Shown: positions 1 through 10,847, counted from the first letter of the stretch. The stretch is DNA of 64,000 nucleotides from Dillenia suffruticosa (GCA_033439265.1 JAVTVX010000024.1:15546501-15610500); one strand, 5' to 3'. Translations and numbers: made by a program. Notes: generated by a model not told the origin, from the letters alone.

Positions 1-744
1 AAAATATGATACATTCAGGAAGGCGACAATTTACTTTATTATATGCTCAAGCTTTTTGCCAAATTCAACATCTAAAGGAGAAAGTTTTGGAGCCAGAAGG
101 GCAATCCCTCCCTGCCCCCTGGCTAGGGGGTGTCTCTACTCTCCAGGTCATAGGACTGCCAGTCACAGGATATCTGTCCAGACCAATAATATAACCTTCC
201 ATACTTTTCTTATTTAAGGTAATTTGGAACTTAGGAAATCACTTCAATCTATATATCTAGACAACAGAACAAGTTTACCATCCGTACAAGGTCAGGTCCA
301 GTTGTGATGCAATGCCCCAGGACAATCGACATTAATCACAGCACAATTGGATTATCTAATGCTGCTTGCAGCAGTGTACAGTTCTTTTACAGACAATCAC
401 CTAGAGATACTAGATAAATAAATGGGTCTCCCATCAGGATGCAAGAGTGTATACTGCTTCAAACTTTATTAACATGCATGCCAAGGTTTATAATCTAAGC
501 AATTAACTGGGCTGCCTACTGGATGGTCTTGAAGGGGTGAGGGACGCTCCTGAGTTTGTCACAACCAAATTTAAAATTGCTAGGAATCTACATAACAAAT
601 GAATGTTTTCCTGCCAAGAGGGAGAGGCTCATACAAGATCTATATTTCAAACCTTAACCTTGTTTGGGTGAAGGTATAGAGCAGTAATGCATCTACACTT
701 TGAAGGATCTGCAAAATACCTAATTCCAGAATTGACAGTGTTAC
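1..744. other. PUX7 intron 4, 3' portion not in window
   Basis: This stretch lies downstream of the exon 4 donor. No sequence resembling the next UAS exon (which should carry DKWLLVNLQ-like residues) is visible in any frame, so it is read as intron. No transposon border is recognised. Confidence 0.55.
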
Positions 745-940
745 CTTTTCGAATGGCCCATGATGCATTAGTGCAAAAGGAGGACGATATAAAGAAGCCA
801 GATTATCACGGGAACTTTCTGCTGTTGATGCAGCACCTTGTTCAGATTCCCAAACTCCAGGCTGTTTCATTTCCTCATTAAAATTGCGGAAAGCAATTAA
901 GGAACTTGCTTCACGTGATGGATACCCCACCCTTGATGCA
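745..940 (-). CDS. PUX7: PUX7-like exon 4
   Basis: The acceptor is ctacag before T at 940, which completes the split Ser codon. It encodes ASRVGYPSREASSLIAFRNF, a WESEQG-containing acidic linker and SLYRPPFALMHHGPFEK at the start of the UAS domain. The donor GTAACA follows AAG at 745 (phase 0). Confidence 0.87.
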
Positions 941-3209
941 CTGTAGTTACAAACACGTAATAAATTGGAGCACCAATAAAATTATAATACAATATAATAT
1001 ATAAGTAGCACAAACGTGAAAAGAATATCCAGGATAGAATGGTTGATGTTAGGCATGCAGGCTTGCTCATAGAGGAATATGTAATGTTCAAGGTCTACTA
1101 ACATATTGGACCTATAATAGAAAGAAAGTAGAGAATAATTGATTGATTAATCAATTAATAAAGCGGAATACAAATAAATGAGGAGATAGATGCAGAATAA
1201 TGCCTAAAGAGAATGAAAATTCTAATTAGCACTGCATCACAAACACTGCACAGGAGCATAGACAGAGAACTAGAAACCATAGAAAATGACCAGTTTGGGT
1301 TGTTCACTCAATGATGAGCCTTTGCTCAAATGATCACCAAGGAGAAGTCTAGACCATTGACTTATGAAAAGGTGTAGGATTCAAGTCACACCCCAACCCC
1401 ATTGCCAAGCAACAAAAATATATCAAAGAAAATAAAATTTTAAAATACATAAATAAAACTTCACTCAAGGAAATAGCAGTATCAAGTCAACTTTTAAAAC
1501 TCTCCTAGAACAAATGAGGGACAAATAGATATACACACATTCCACTCTATCCTCTTGCACTGAACTTAGCAGAGGACAAGAATTAAATCTGTCAACAGGT
1601 TACATGTTTCAATCAGGATCGTGAGAGGAAAAATGCCAAAGTCCATTAGAATATCATACGAAATATACACCAATCACAAGGGTATATTACATTGTGATTG
1701 TGGCCATGGATGCAATGGTATCTGTGGAAAAAGAAAATAATGAAAGAAGTTTTTATATTTCTCCACGTTATTTTTACACAGTTTCAACCCATATATATAA
1801 AAGAGTTACAAGGAATTAAAATAGGACGTTAGCTAAGAAATCAAAAGATTAAATACAAAAAACTTTGACCATCTATAAATCAAGGAAGATTTTCCCTGAT
1901 TATATACCCTAACTTAATAAACCCAAAGATCTTCCCTAATTATATTACAAAAATTAGGGAAAAATTAAATCTAAAGATCTTCCTTAATTATATTACATAA
2001 ATTAGAGAAAAATAAACCCAAAGACGACCTAATTATATTACATAAATTAGAGAAGAAAAAACCCAAAAACCTTCCCAATTATATTACATAAATTAGGAAG
2101 GAATAAAACGTGCATATCTCGACAATCCCCCTTAAGTTGATGAATGGATATCTTCCATTCCAAGTTTGCCAATGATACGTTGGAAAACAGTGCTCGATAG
2201 TCCCTTTGTAAGTAGCTACACCAAAAAGAGTCTTTTGACTGCTTGATGAGAAGCTTTAATAAGTTACACTGCTTGTTGAATCCTCCGGTGGACTATAATG
2301 TGACCAAATCTTTAATTTTAGCAGACTTTGTCACTAGGGCAGATCCATCAGCAACTTCAGCCTCGAGCAAAACACTCCTTCCTTCTTCAGCATAAAGTAT
2401 TGAAATAGTCTCATTTAGAGACGGCAAATCCCCTTTTCTTAAGATCAATACTCTCATAGCATCTAACTCAACATTAAGACCAGCAAGAAAATCATAAACA
2501 TTGCTGGTATATTCTGCAAATCACTCGTTGAAACTACTGTAAAATTCTCGGTTGAAGGGACATCCGAGATAGGACTATTTTCAATGGTTTCCAACATGAT
2601 TGATTGGTCAAAAAGGCTTTGGCTAGGAAGGAACTACTACAGAATCATCTGTTGAAACTACTACAGAATTCTCGATTGAAGGAACACCTGAGACAGGACT
2701 AGTTTTGGTGGTTTCTGACATGATTGCTCAGTTGAAAGGGCTTTTGGTTGGGAAGGGAGATATGAAAGAATTGGATGAACAAAGTGACTACTACAGAATC
2801 ACCTGCTAAAACTACTGTAGAATTCTCAGTTGAAGACACATCCAAGACGGGACTAGTTTAGGTGGTTTCCGACATGATTGATCAATTGAAAAGGCTTTTG
2901 GTTATGAAGGTAGATATGAAGGAATTGGATTACCAAAGAGATTTAGGGAAAAAAAATCATAAGCTCTGATACCATGAAGAAAAAGAAAATAATGAAAAAA
3001 GTTTTGTATTTCTCCATATTGTTTTTACATAGTTTCAACCAAATATATGTACAAAATTTACACTGAATTAAAATATAACACTAGCTAAGAAATGAAAAAC
3101 CTAAATACAAAATACTTTGATCGTATATAAATCAAGGAAGATTTTCCTTGATTATATGCCCTAACTTAATAAAACCAAAGACGTTCCCTAATTATATTAC
3201 ATAAATTAG

Positions 3210-3248
<39 letters not shown>

Positions 3249-6200
3249 AAATCCAAAAACCTTCCCTAATTATATTTCCCAAAGATCTTCCCCGATTATA
3301 TTACATAAATTAGAGAAGAATAAAACTCAAAGATCTTCTCAAATTATATTACATAAATTAGAAAAGAACAAATCCAAAAATCATCCCTAATTATATTACA
3401 TAAATTAGGGAAGAATAAACCGAAAGGTCTTCCCTAATTATATTACATAAATTCTAAGAATAAACCAAAAACATTCCCTAATTATATTACATAAATTAGG
3501 GAAGAATAAACCCAAAAATCTTCCCTAATTATATTACATAAATTAGGAAAAAATAACATTGAAAAATCTTCCCTAATTATCTTACACAAATTAGGGAAAA
3601 ACAAAACATGCATATCTCGACAGTATCAAATGCCAAGTAATGCTAAATAAAACTAGAAATTATAATCCCTATACAGGGAAAATAAGAAAAGAACTGCGGG
3701 TAGGAAAGGAACAAGCTGCCTAATGGCCATAACCACCTTGTAATCACCTTACTATCTGCTTATAAAATGAACTTGAGGAAGTACCGTAAGAGTGCAGTTA
3801 AATCAACCACTAAAACCTAATAAAGATAGTAATTACTGTAGTAGTGAGCTTTGAGCCATTATTTTGACATAGGACGACAACTGGTTTCCCTTTTGCTCCA
3901 ATGAATTTTTTGTGTGATGTCCTAGTAAAGAATTTGTCTGTAGTAATAGAGAATGTGATATCCTAAAAAGAATATGCCTGCAGGATGAGATAATCCGCCA
4001 TGCAATAGATGCATGTCTTTATTAGCAAAAGGGACATAACTTTTGGCATTTTAGATCTTGAACAGAACTCATGGATAGATCCAAATTGTTGAAAAATCAA
4101 TTGCAACTAATATAGAAAGAGGAATTGCCAGGTATCTTTCTTTCATTCAATGTGGATTTTAGTTTCTTGTTCATTACATTTTTCTTTTACTTTTCTAGTC
4201 ATCGGGGTGACGGGATGATTTTGGGGAGCCCAACCATGAATGTACTTAGAAGATCACATGTAAACTTGATCATAGGCCATACCTGTACAACATAGCATCA
4301 TCGTAAAGAGCCTCCCTGATGACTGGCAAAGGAGGGCGCACTTCATCTCCATCATTTTGCCGAACATTATCATTTTCCAAAGTCTTCGAATCACTGAGTA
4401 CAGCCATTACATGTTCTAAGTTCAATTTAGTGAAAACCAAAATAAGAAGATGAAAAATCAAACAAAATAATTTCTCCAACATACGGCGAGTTTTGATCTG
4501 GGAGGGGTTCAACAATTTCCTTAGGTGTAGACTGTGAAGATGATGCCACTGCTCCTCCTTCATTACCCACAAAAAACAGCTGAATAGCTTCTTCAAGCTG
4601 CCAACTTGTTGCCTGCTTCACAACATTAAAACAATCAGTTGCCAATAAAAAACAGCCCTGCGAATAAGCAAAATATATATAGTCACATCTGCAATATATA
4701 GAAATGAATTCACCCAATGGAAAAAATAAAAACTCAAGTGATCCAGTGGAATAAATTTATTGGACATCATATATGCAACAGCTAGCATGAACAACCAAAT
4801 TAATGAGATACACCAAATTTAGAATCCCAGTGGGTCAAACCAACACCGCTCTATAATTGTTTCTAGTCTGCAAGCCATCTACAAAAAATTATTTAGCTGT
4901 AATATTGTAAATACCTATATCAAACCAGGGCAAATGCATCATTTGAAAGCAAGCATACTCATAAATTCAACAACATTGACCAACAATTTACTGTGGCGCC
5001 CACTAATTAACTGCATAATTCAAGGTTCTGTTTAGAAAGAAGAGGTAGCTTCTACAAACATATTTTAAATGGGGAATTTTTATCTTATAAGAAAGTGATA
5101 AATTAGCATACAAACTTAAGTTATTAAAAGTACTCCCTCAAGGATATGGGCGTCAATTTGTGTCTGTGACACAGGGAAAGGGTTTAAAGGAATCAATTAG
5201 GGCTAAAATAGGCTGGTTGTAGTTGGAACAATCACTTGGTAAAATAAATAAATAAATGAATAAACAAATAAACAAATAAAAGCTCTTTATTGAGAGGGGA
5301 AACAGTAATATCATGAAGTGACTACCATAGTTTTAATTATACTAGTTCTAAACTATTTAAAATTTCCCAAATAGTTAAATAAAATAGAAAGGCAAAAAAG
5401 TAACAAAAACTTTCTAAATAGAAACCTAAATAAAGAAAGAAAACTAACAGGAAATTTAAAAAAAGAGGGGGGGGAAAGAGAGAGAGACTTTCTAATATCT
5501 TGAATCTTCGTGCATCATTCTCCTCTGGTTGGGAAAAGACTCATCCTCAAGTACTCATCTTCATTTTTCAAGGTTTGAAACACAGTCAATTCTTTAATGT
5601 AATCCTTCATCTTCACCATATGAATGAACTTGGTTATCCTTTTTCTTTATGAGAGACCCCAAGTCTGCCAAGAGGGTATCCAGTTCCACAAGCTCCTCCT
5701 TTCTCTCTTCTTTGAAAGCTGTTTTTCTAACTCTTTTGAAGTGGCAGAAGCTTCAGCAGCCTTTTTCACCACAGGTTGAGATTGTACTAAAACCTGTGGC
5801 TCATTATCATTCTTCTCTTCCGCATCATCATCACCATCATCAAGAAAATAACCTTTGCTTTCACTCTTCTGATGCTTCTCTGCCCTGAAAAAAGAGCAGT
5901 CCAATGGCCATTATTCACATTCACCAATATAACTTCCTTTTTATGCCTTTCTGATATCAATCCTACCAACACTTTTGACTCTCCCTTAAGGAGACAAAGT
6001 GTACCTATTGTTACTCTTGTTGGAGTAAGTATCATGATCAAACAACCAAATGCTTAACATCCATTGGTACCCAAAAAAAAAGTCACATAAAGCTTATCTT
6101 CCAAGTTATTACCCCTGATGAATGTCTCCACACATTGCAAAGTCACCAACCCAATACATACAGATAACAACGTTTATTGTAGGAAGGTTCAACTTGTCCT

Positions 6201-9200
6201 CAGCCTCCTTCAATATGATATCTTCCACGCTTCCTCTAACAATAACAAGATCACAAACCTTACCTCCACAAACAACTGGTATAAGAAAGCACCAGACAAC
6301 CGATCTTCGTATTCATTTTTAAGTGTTGTCGCCATCACCCTTCGCACTACCAAAGACTCATCTTCGGTCAGTCGAACATCAATTTCTTCTACCTCCTCAT
6401 TGTATTCATAAAAAGCTGGATCTAACTCTTCCTCAAATTCAACTACTTAAATACTTAATTGAAGATCAAATTCTTCTAACTCCGTATTCATCAAAACTTG
6501 AATCTAATGCTTCGTCAATAATTCCACTCTCATCAAGAACATGTAGTAAAAGCTCTTCTAATCCACGTTGTGCCTCTCAATTTGCAGGTCAAGCTTCATA
6601 AAAAGGGTTCACATTCTTGACTTCCTCTTCTTTCTCAAGATTTGAAAGCTCCATTTGTTTGTAGTTGCCTTGTGGAATCTCCATTCGGGCTTGTATGAGT
6701 TCTGACACTATAAGCCTACAGCCCAGGTCAAGTCCTCAATCATTCTCCTCATCTCAGTCAACTCTGTTTGTTGGGGCTGATTGCCTATGCTCTGCCTTGA
6801 CCAACCATTGTTCAGACACAGGAAAAAAAAAAGTTCTGGGCCCAGAATTTTTTCTAAACATTTTATTAAAAAAGGTCTATTTTGCAGGAAAACAACTCTG
6901 AATCGCAGAAAAAGTTCAGAAAAGTGTCTGAAAATCTGCAATATGCAGAAAGAACTTTCTGGGAAACAAAATTCTAGCAAAAAAGTCTAGGAAAAAAAAT
7001 AAGTTTGAATTTTAAAGAAATTAGGTTTGAATTTGAATTGCAAGGAAAGGCTTAGGGCAATTAGAACTCAACAGATAGGGTTAGGATAGCCTGATTGTGA
7101 TTGGAACAACAACTAAATTTAAAGAAATCAAATAAAATACTTTATTAAGAGAGGAAATGGTAATATCATAAAGTGACTACAATTGTCCTAAGAACAAACC
7201 CTGATTCTAAATTATAAACTTTCTAATTACTTAAAATTTTCAAAATAGTTAAATAAAATAGAAAAAAAAAAAGAAGAAATAGAAACTTTCCAAATAGAAA
7301 TCTAAATAAATAAAAAAGAAAAGAAAACTAATTAAAAACTAAACAAATTGAAACTTTCTAATATCTTAAATCTTCTAGCATCAATTTGTGTATAGAATAG
7401 GCCTGTCAACTTTTAACACAACACATGTACTCAACACTAACACAACATGAAGCTAGAATGATTGGGTTTACATTAAATAGGAAAGAGTCAACACAAATTC
7501 TAATTGGATCCAGACAACCCAACTTGGCTTGATGCGAATAACATGTTTAGCCACTAAAGAAGTTAGCAACTAGAGTATAGTGTAACTTATCCGGCACATA
7601 TTTTGTTTTTATCTAAAAAAAATTTTAGAAGTTTACTATTATTTGGTTTAAAAAAAAAAGAATATTTCAAATATATATGATGATGTTAATTTTTTTATTA
7701 TTATCTCTTTGCTAAGAGTAAAAAGTACAGATTTTCGTTCAAAAATTCTCTTTATGGTATTGGGAATTGAAATTTTATTGGATAACTTTCCTATATGATA
7801 GTGATTTTGTTGCTGTCTAATAATATTATTTGGTAATCAATGACTTATTTGTCATTGAACTAATTTATACAACCTATCACAACCTCTTATGATTCATTTG
7901 TTAAATAGGTAACACCATGGGCAACTACTTTATAAATAGATCGGGATAGTGTTAACTATTTTCGTCACTATTTATAATTGGGTTGGATTTGCAGTAGGCA
8001 TATGTCTTATACATCTACACTTACCCGAGACAAACACGACTTTGTACGACCCATTTACAGCCCTAATTGAAAGTTATCTACAATAGTATATTAATCAAGA
8101 TGAATAAGTGTAATTGAAACACGATTTAATAAAATATACATGTCAAAAACCTAATCCCAAACACGGCACACTTTCTCTCAAGGATAGGCGTGTTATTTTG
8201 TGTTCACATGTTACACTCATGTTGCGTTAAAAGTTACCATAAGAGTTTCTTAATCCACCAGAACGCAACTCCATTAATTATCAGTGTCAAAAAGTCCAAA
8301 CACAGCACTCTTATCATCTAGGTATGCATTATGACTAACCCAATTAAAGGAAATGAATTTTTTCGTTTAAACTTACTTTATGAGAAATAAAATTCATTTA
8401 GTAAATGGGTTAGATGACACTATGATATAGAAGTAACATTCACCAAAATCGCTGAATAGGAATATATAAATGAGTTGGTGTCTTTTAAATGCACTAAGTT
8501 TATAATTGCATCTGTATGGTATGTTAATCATGTTACAAACGAGTAATTTTCCAGTTACTTGGTCAACGTATTGCAGTTGAAAGAGAAGTTTTATAAAAGC
8601 ATATTTAAAACTAATATTATTATATGGCACCAAGTATTGAGCCATTAAACAATAACAAGAGTATAAAATAACTGTAATTGAAATGAAAATATTCAGATGG
8701 ATGTATGATAAAACTAAAAAAGATAAAATTAAAAATAAATAGATATGTATTAAGTTGGGATTGAATTTAGTTATGAATAAAATGAAAATGTATCATTTAA
8801 GATGATTTGGACATGTGCAATAAAAACCCAAAACATACCAATTAGAAGGAACGAAATATTAAATGTAAGAGATCTAGTGAAATATCGGAGTGAACCATTG
8901 AAAAATTGGATACAAGTTATCTGTAAAGATTTGAATCTCAAGGATTTAGGTAAAAAGATGATTTTGGATGAAAATGAGTAATATAAAAAAATTCAAAATA
9001 ATTGACTTCTTATACATATAGTTTATTTTTACTTATCTCCTTTCATTATTTTTGTTGTTTGTTTTTTAGTGTGATATTCTCTATTTTTTCTTTTAAATTT
9101 TAATTTTATGTTTTTTATTTCTATTTTTTTTATTATTTATTTTTCCTCTCTCCTCCGTTGATTTCTCAAATGGTCAATCCAAAATATGGAATTAAGACTT

Positions 9201-10366
9201 AGTTTGTTATTATTGTTTGGTCAACCCACACTACCCAACATGATTATCATGTCTTTCTAATTCTGTCAACACAATGTTTAATGTGAACGTGATTAAGGCG
9301 AAGCCAAATTCGCTAATTTCATTTGGGTTCAACTCATGTTTGCAGGGTCTGTATCACATCGTCTCCCCTACTCAAAGGAGCAATAAAACTACGGGCTTAC
9401 ATGTGCACGTGGTCCATTTTACACGCGCACACACAACAAAAATACACAAATGAGTAAACAAAGTTCATGGCAACCTAACAACTACAACTGAGTTCAATAT
9501 TTTGCACCATTGTCCGTTAATGGTGGCCTTTGGGTTTCCTCAACTCCCCTATTCTCTCCTCTACTTTTCTCGACTGATGTGACATTTTGTATTATTATAC
9601 TCATGACATTTCTCAACCATAACGAAAAACATTTTAAGTAGAAATGTCAGGCTTTTGATGAAGTCATTAAATTTCTCCATGACAAAGTATCAATCAATCA
9701 CTATACTAATAAATTTTGGAATTGAATGCTATTTTTTCTTCTGATAGATGCTTTACTAGTACCCAAAAGGGGACTAGAAAATAATTTCAGGACCTTAGCT
9801 TTAGTTTTATGAAAATCATGTCAGTCATTGTACCCATATTTTAGAACGAGAGGGGGAATAAAAATCAAAACAAAGTCCATCATTTTCCTTTTATAAAGGG
9901 AATAAAATGAAAAGAATTAAGCAAAAATAATTGCAGGTTCCCTAGAAAAACAATAAAAAAGCTAAGTAGATGACAAAATATTTGACACATCGTATTGAAT
10001 TGTGTAGTCATTTTCCATAGCAATCTATCATAGCCAACAGAACAAGAGATTGATGATCAAGACCAAACCAAAAAAAGAAAAGAAGTGTTTCACGTTATTT
10101 GTACTAAGTTCAACTCAAAACACAAAAACAAAACCCTAAAGCATCAAAAATAACAAAAGTAGAGAACCATTAATAGAAACTGACAGCAATCTACATGCGA
10201 AAGACGGGTGAATTGGTGAAGAAAAAAAGCATTGAAAGAGTTGGTGGGAGTGTGAGGAGGAGACCTGGAGGAATTGAGTGGCAGTGTCCACGGACTGACC
10301 AACCGCGATCTCAAGGAAGGAAGAAACCATATTTTGCTTATCACTCGGCAACAGAAAATTCTCCAT
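745..10366 (-). CDS. PUX7: Plant UBX domain-containing protein 7 (PUX7-like), 5' part, four exons, runs off the left edge
   Basis: Exons on the minus strand: 10366-10265, 4612-4485, 4393-4283 and 940-745 (102+128+111+196 nt, 179 codons, phases 0, 2, 2, 0). All introns are GT-AG. The product matches plant PUX7: an N-terminal UBA domain (about residues 8-48) with NMVSSFLEIAVGQS and TSWQLEEAIQLFFVGNEGG, then an acidic linker with DEVRPPLPVIREALYDDAM, then SLIAFRNF and SLYRPPFALM, which opens the UAS (thioredoxin-like) domain. The rest of UAS and the C-terminal UBX domain must lie beyond base 1. Known family role: UBA binds ubiquitin and UBX binds the CDC48/p97 ATPase, linking ubiquitylated substrates to it. 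The start at 10366 was chosen because MENFLLPSDKQN fits the family N terminus. Introns 1 (5.65 kb) and 3 (3.34 kb) are swollen by transposons; intron 2 is only 91 bp. Assignment to PUX7 rather than a close paralogue is from remembered family sequence. Confidence 0.88.
941..1722. other. PUX7 intron 3, 3' part
   Basis: Apart from the SINE-like insertion at 1312-1459 this intron segment is AT-rich with no coding or repeat structure I can name. Confidence 0.6.
1312..1459 (+). mobile_element. tRNA-derived SINE-like insertion in PUX7 intron 3
   Basis: A segment of about 148 bp is flanked by the 9-bp direct repeat ttcactcaa (1303-1311 and 1460-1468). It has a possible A box tgctcaaatgatc (1323-1335), a B box ggattcaagtc (1377-1387) and an A-rich 3' tail (from about 1410). 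The A-B spacing is longer than in a tRNA, so the tRNA-derived reading is moderate. It is antisense to PUX7. Confidence 0.5.
1723..2124 (-). repeat. 3' LTR of the intronic Copia element
   Basis: 402 bp. It aligns along its length with 2975-3622 and contains four clear and one degenerate copies of the palindromic ~47-bp unit, against about nine in the other LTR. Confidence 0.85.
2125..2900 (-). pseudogene. Copia gag (UBN2-type) fragment, decayed
   Basis: On the minus strand about 2510-2330 reads YDFLAGLN, then a segment with LPSLNETISILYAEEGR, which matches the plant Copia gag core. Upstream (2870-2530) the same segment, beginning MSETT and containing TSPV and ENST, occurs about three times in tandem, each with stops or indels. 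An early stop follows the first MSETT. No complete frame remains, so it cannot supply Gag. Confidence 0.7.
2963..2974 (-). other. Primer-binding site (initiator Met tRNA type)
   Basis: The minus strand reads TGGTATCAGAGC directly after the LTR end; this is the standard plant LTR-retrotransposon PBS and fixes the element's orientation. Confidence 0.9.
2975..3622 (-). repeat. 5' LTR of the intronic Copia element with expanded hairpin repeats
   Basis: 648 bp. It carries about nine tandem ~47-bp units, each with the near-palindrome CTTCCCTAATT...AATTAGGGAAG around a ~10-nt AT loop, and a pure A run at about 3211-3245. The 246-bp length difference from the other LTR comes from unit number and the A run. 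Confidence 0.85.
3628..4282. other. PUX7 intron 3, 5' part
   Basis: AT-rich intron sequence between the Copia element's right TSD and the exon 3 donor. No gene or repeat recognised. Confidence 0.6.
4283..4393 (-). CDS. PUX7: PUX7-like exon 3
   Basis: The acceptor is ctcag before T at 4393; that T completes the split Pro codon. The exon encodes an Asn/Asp-rich stretch and the conserved DEVRPPLPVIREALYDDAM. It ends with AG of a split Ser codon, followed by the donor GTATGG at 4282. Confidence 0.87.
4485..4612 (-). CDS. PUX7: PUX7-like exon 2
   Basis: Acceptor AG at 4614-4613 (gaagcag before GCA). The exon encodes ATSWQLEEAIQLFFVGNEGG, completing the UBA fold, then a Ser/Gln/Pro-rich linker ending in DQNS and the first two bases of a Pro codon. 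The donor at 4484 is the canonical GTATGT. Confidence 0.88.
4613..5152. other. PUX7 intron 1, 3' end
   Basis: No coding sequence or bounded repeat recognised between the exon 2 acceptor and the gypsy remnant. Confidence 0.55.
5158..5514 (-). repeat. 3' LTR of the gypsy remnant
   Basis: About 355 bp, alignable with 7030-7380 but with many substitutions and small indels; a G/A-rich run at 5460-5490 is private to this copy. Confidence 0.6.
5640..6780 (-). pseudogene. Ty3/gypsy gag-protease region, frameshifted
   Basis: Minus-strand reading from right to left gives an acidic segment with NEEVEEIDVRL and SLVVRRVMATTL, a KVCDLVI-like block (the retropepsin-like region, in which the catalytic D-S/T-G is not preserved), LFDHDTYSNKSNNRYTLS, then a Lys/Glu-rich end with KELEKQLSKK followed in another frame by ELVELDTLLADLG. 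The order and spacing match the gag-protease part of plant Ty3/gypsy polyproteins as I know them. Several stops and at least three frame changes make it non-functional. Confidence 0.6.
7030..7380 (-). repeat. 5' LTR of the gypsy remnant
   Basis: Diverged copy of 5158-5514; its inner (left) border is approximate because no clear PBS could be read next to it. Confidence 0.55.
7398..8065. mobile_element. hAT/MITE-like non-autonomous DNA element, low confidence
   Basis: The left end TAGGCCTGTCAAC and the right end, read in reverse as TAGGGCTGTAAAT, are similar inverted ends of a kind common in plant non-autonomous hAT elements. An internal run with repeated aacaca words follows the left end. No 8-bp TSD is seen. 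A related segment in reverse orientation occurs at about 8165-8245. Confidence 0.4.
8695..9170 (+). mobile_element. 5'-truncated RTE-type LINE, 3' end only
   Basis: From 8695 the sequence reads RWMYDKTKKDKI, then after frame shifts IPIRRNEILNV, LKNWIQVICKDLNLKDLG and MILDENE. This is the C-terminal end of plant RTE LINE ORF2 (usually ...RWFGHVQRRP...W...V..DL...). It is followed by a T-rich 3' tail (9020-9150) like that of the LINE at 44540-47610. Multiple stops. It lies antisense within PUX7 intron 1. Confidence 0.7.
9171..10135. other. PUX7 intron 1, 5' part
   Basis: About 1 kb of AT-rich intron with scattered fragments like those at 7398-8245 (9200-9350) but no bounded element or coding sequence. 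Confidence 0.5.
10265..10366 (-). CDS. PUX7: PUX7-like exon 1
   Basis: 34 codons from the ATG at 10366 to CAG at 10265, followed at once by the donor GTCTCC. It encodes the first part of the UBA domain (QNMVSSFLEIAVGQS, TATQFLQ). Exon 2 resumes with ATSW, as the family requires, so the junction is phase 0. Confidence 0.88.
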
Positions 10367-10543
10367 TGAAGATTGACCTCGCCCGGAATGCTCAAGCTTT
10401 CGAAGATTTGGGGAGAGAGAGAGAGATTTATTTCGAGTAGGTTTAGGTATGATGTCGGTCCTTTCTCCGGGAGAGGGAGAGGGAGAGGGAGAGGGAGAGG
10501 GTGAATTTACTCCTTTTGCTGAGCTTATTAGTAACTTTATCAT
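10367..10543 (-). promoter_or_regulatory. PUX7 5' UTR with CTCTCC repeat and an in-frame upstream ATG
   Basis: Upstream of the ATG at 10366 the minus strand has a (CTCTCC)n tract (about 10502-10468) and CT runs (10430-10415), typical of plant 5' leaders. No stop interrupts the frame back to an ATG at 10543, so a 59-residue extension with a Ser-Pro repeat is formally open. A TATA-like ctataattt lies at about 10551-10543. Transcription start is inferred, not shown. Confidence 0.5.
10468..10502. repeat. Hexanucleotide microsatellite (GGGAGA)n
   Basis: About five and a half perfect copies on the plus strand, in the presumed PUX7 leader. Confidence 0.9.
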
Positions 10544-10847
10544 AATTTTAAAAATTATAGGTGATTATAATCCTAATTTAAGTAAATTAAATATTTAAAA
10601 TATTTTTTATTTTATTTCAACATAAATTTTTTTCTTGGTGAGTCATCGTAAAACTTAGAATATTTAAAACTTAATACAAAGTTAACAAGTTTTTTACTAG
10701 TCATGACCAATAAAATATTTTTATTAATATAATTAATAAAAAAATACATACTTTATCTTTTGATAAAATATTACAATGTTGAGTATGGCTGTTGTATAAA
10801 TCATGACTAATGAAAGAAACTTTATTGACAACTAATAAAACAATACT

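Larger units (their letters stand above)
1723..3622 (-). mobile_element. Non-autonomous Ty1/copia LTR element (gag fragment only), inside PUX7 intron 3
   Basis: A complete small LTR element of 1.9 kb with the 5-bp TSD GTATC (1718-1722 and 3623-3627). The LTRs are 1723-2124 and 2975-3622, with TG...CA ends. On the minus strand the 5' LTR is directly followed by the PBS TGGTATCAGAGC (2974-2963), complementary to initiator Met tRNA. The 3' LTR is preceded by the polypurine tract AAGGGGGAT. The internal region is only 850 bp and holds a decayed gag fragment, with no protease, integrase or RT. It lies in the same orientation as PUX7 transcription. Confidence 0.88.
5158..7380 (-). mobile_element. 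Truncated Ty3/gypsy-type LTR element in PUX7 intron 1
   Basis: Direct repeats at about 5158-5514 and 7030-7380 (shared blocks include tttctaatatctt, tagttaaataaaatag and ggaacaa) flank a 1.5-kb interior. The sequence tcaat occurs just outside both ends (5153-5157, 7381-7385), a plausible 5-bp TSD, although the outer LTR base pairs are eroded. On the minus strand the LTR begins TGCACGAAG or TGCTAGAAG and is preceded by purine-rich CAGAGGAGAATGA, typical of plant Ty3/gypsy elements. The interior holds only a decayed gag-protease region; no RT, RNase H or integrase is visible. Confidence 0.65.

Noticed and set aside
3180-3600. Possible CRISPR-like array (regular repeats)
   Set aside because: The ~47-bp units are contiguous without unique spacers, lie inside a plant LTR, and the same units occur in the partner LTR.
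6118-6601. Plus-strand frames over the gypsy remnant
   Set aside because: They are antisense shadows of the minus-strand gag-protease region.
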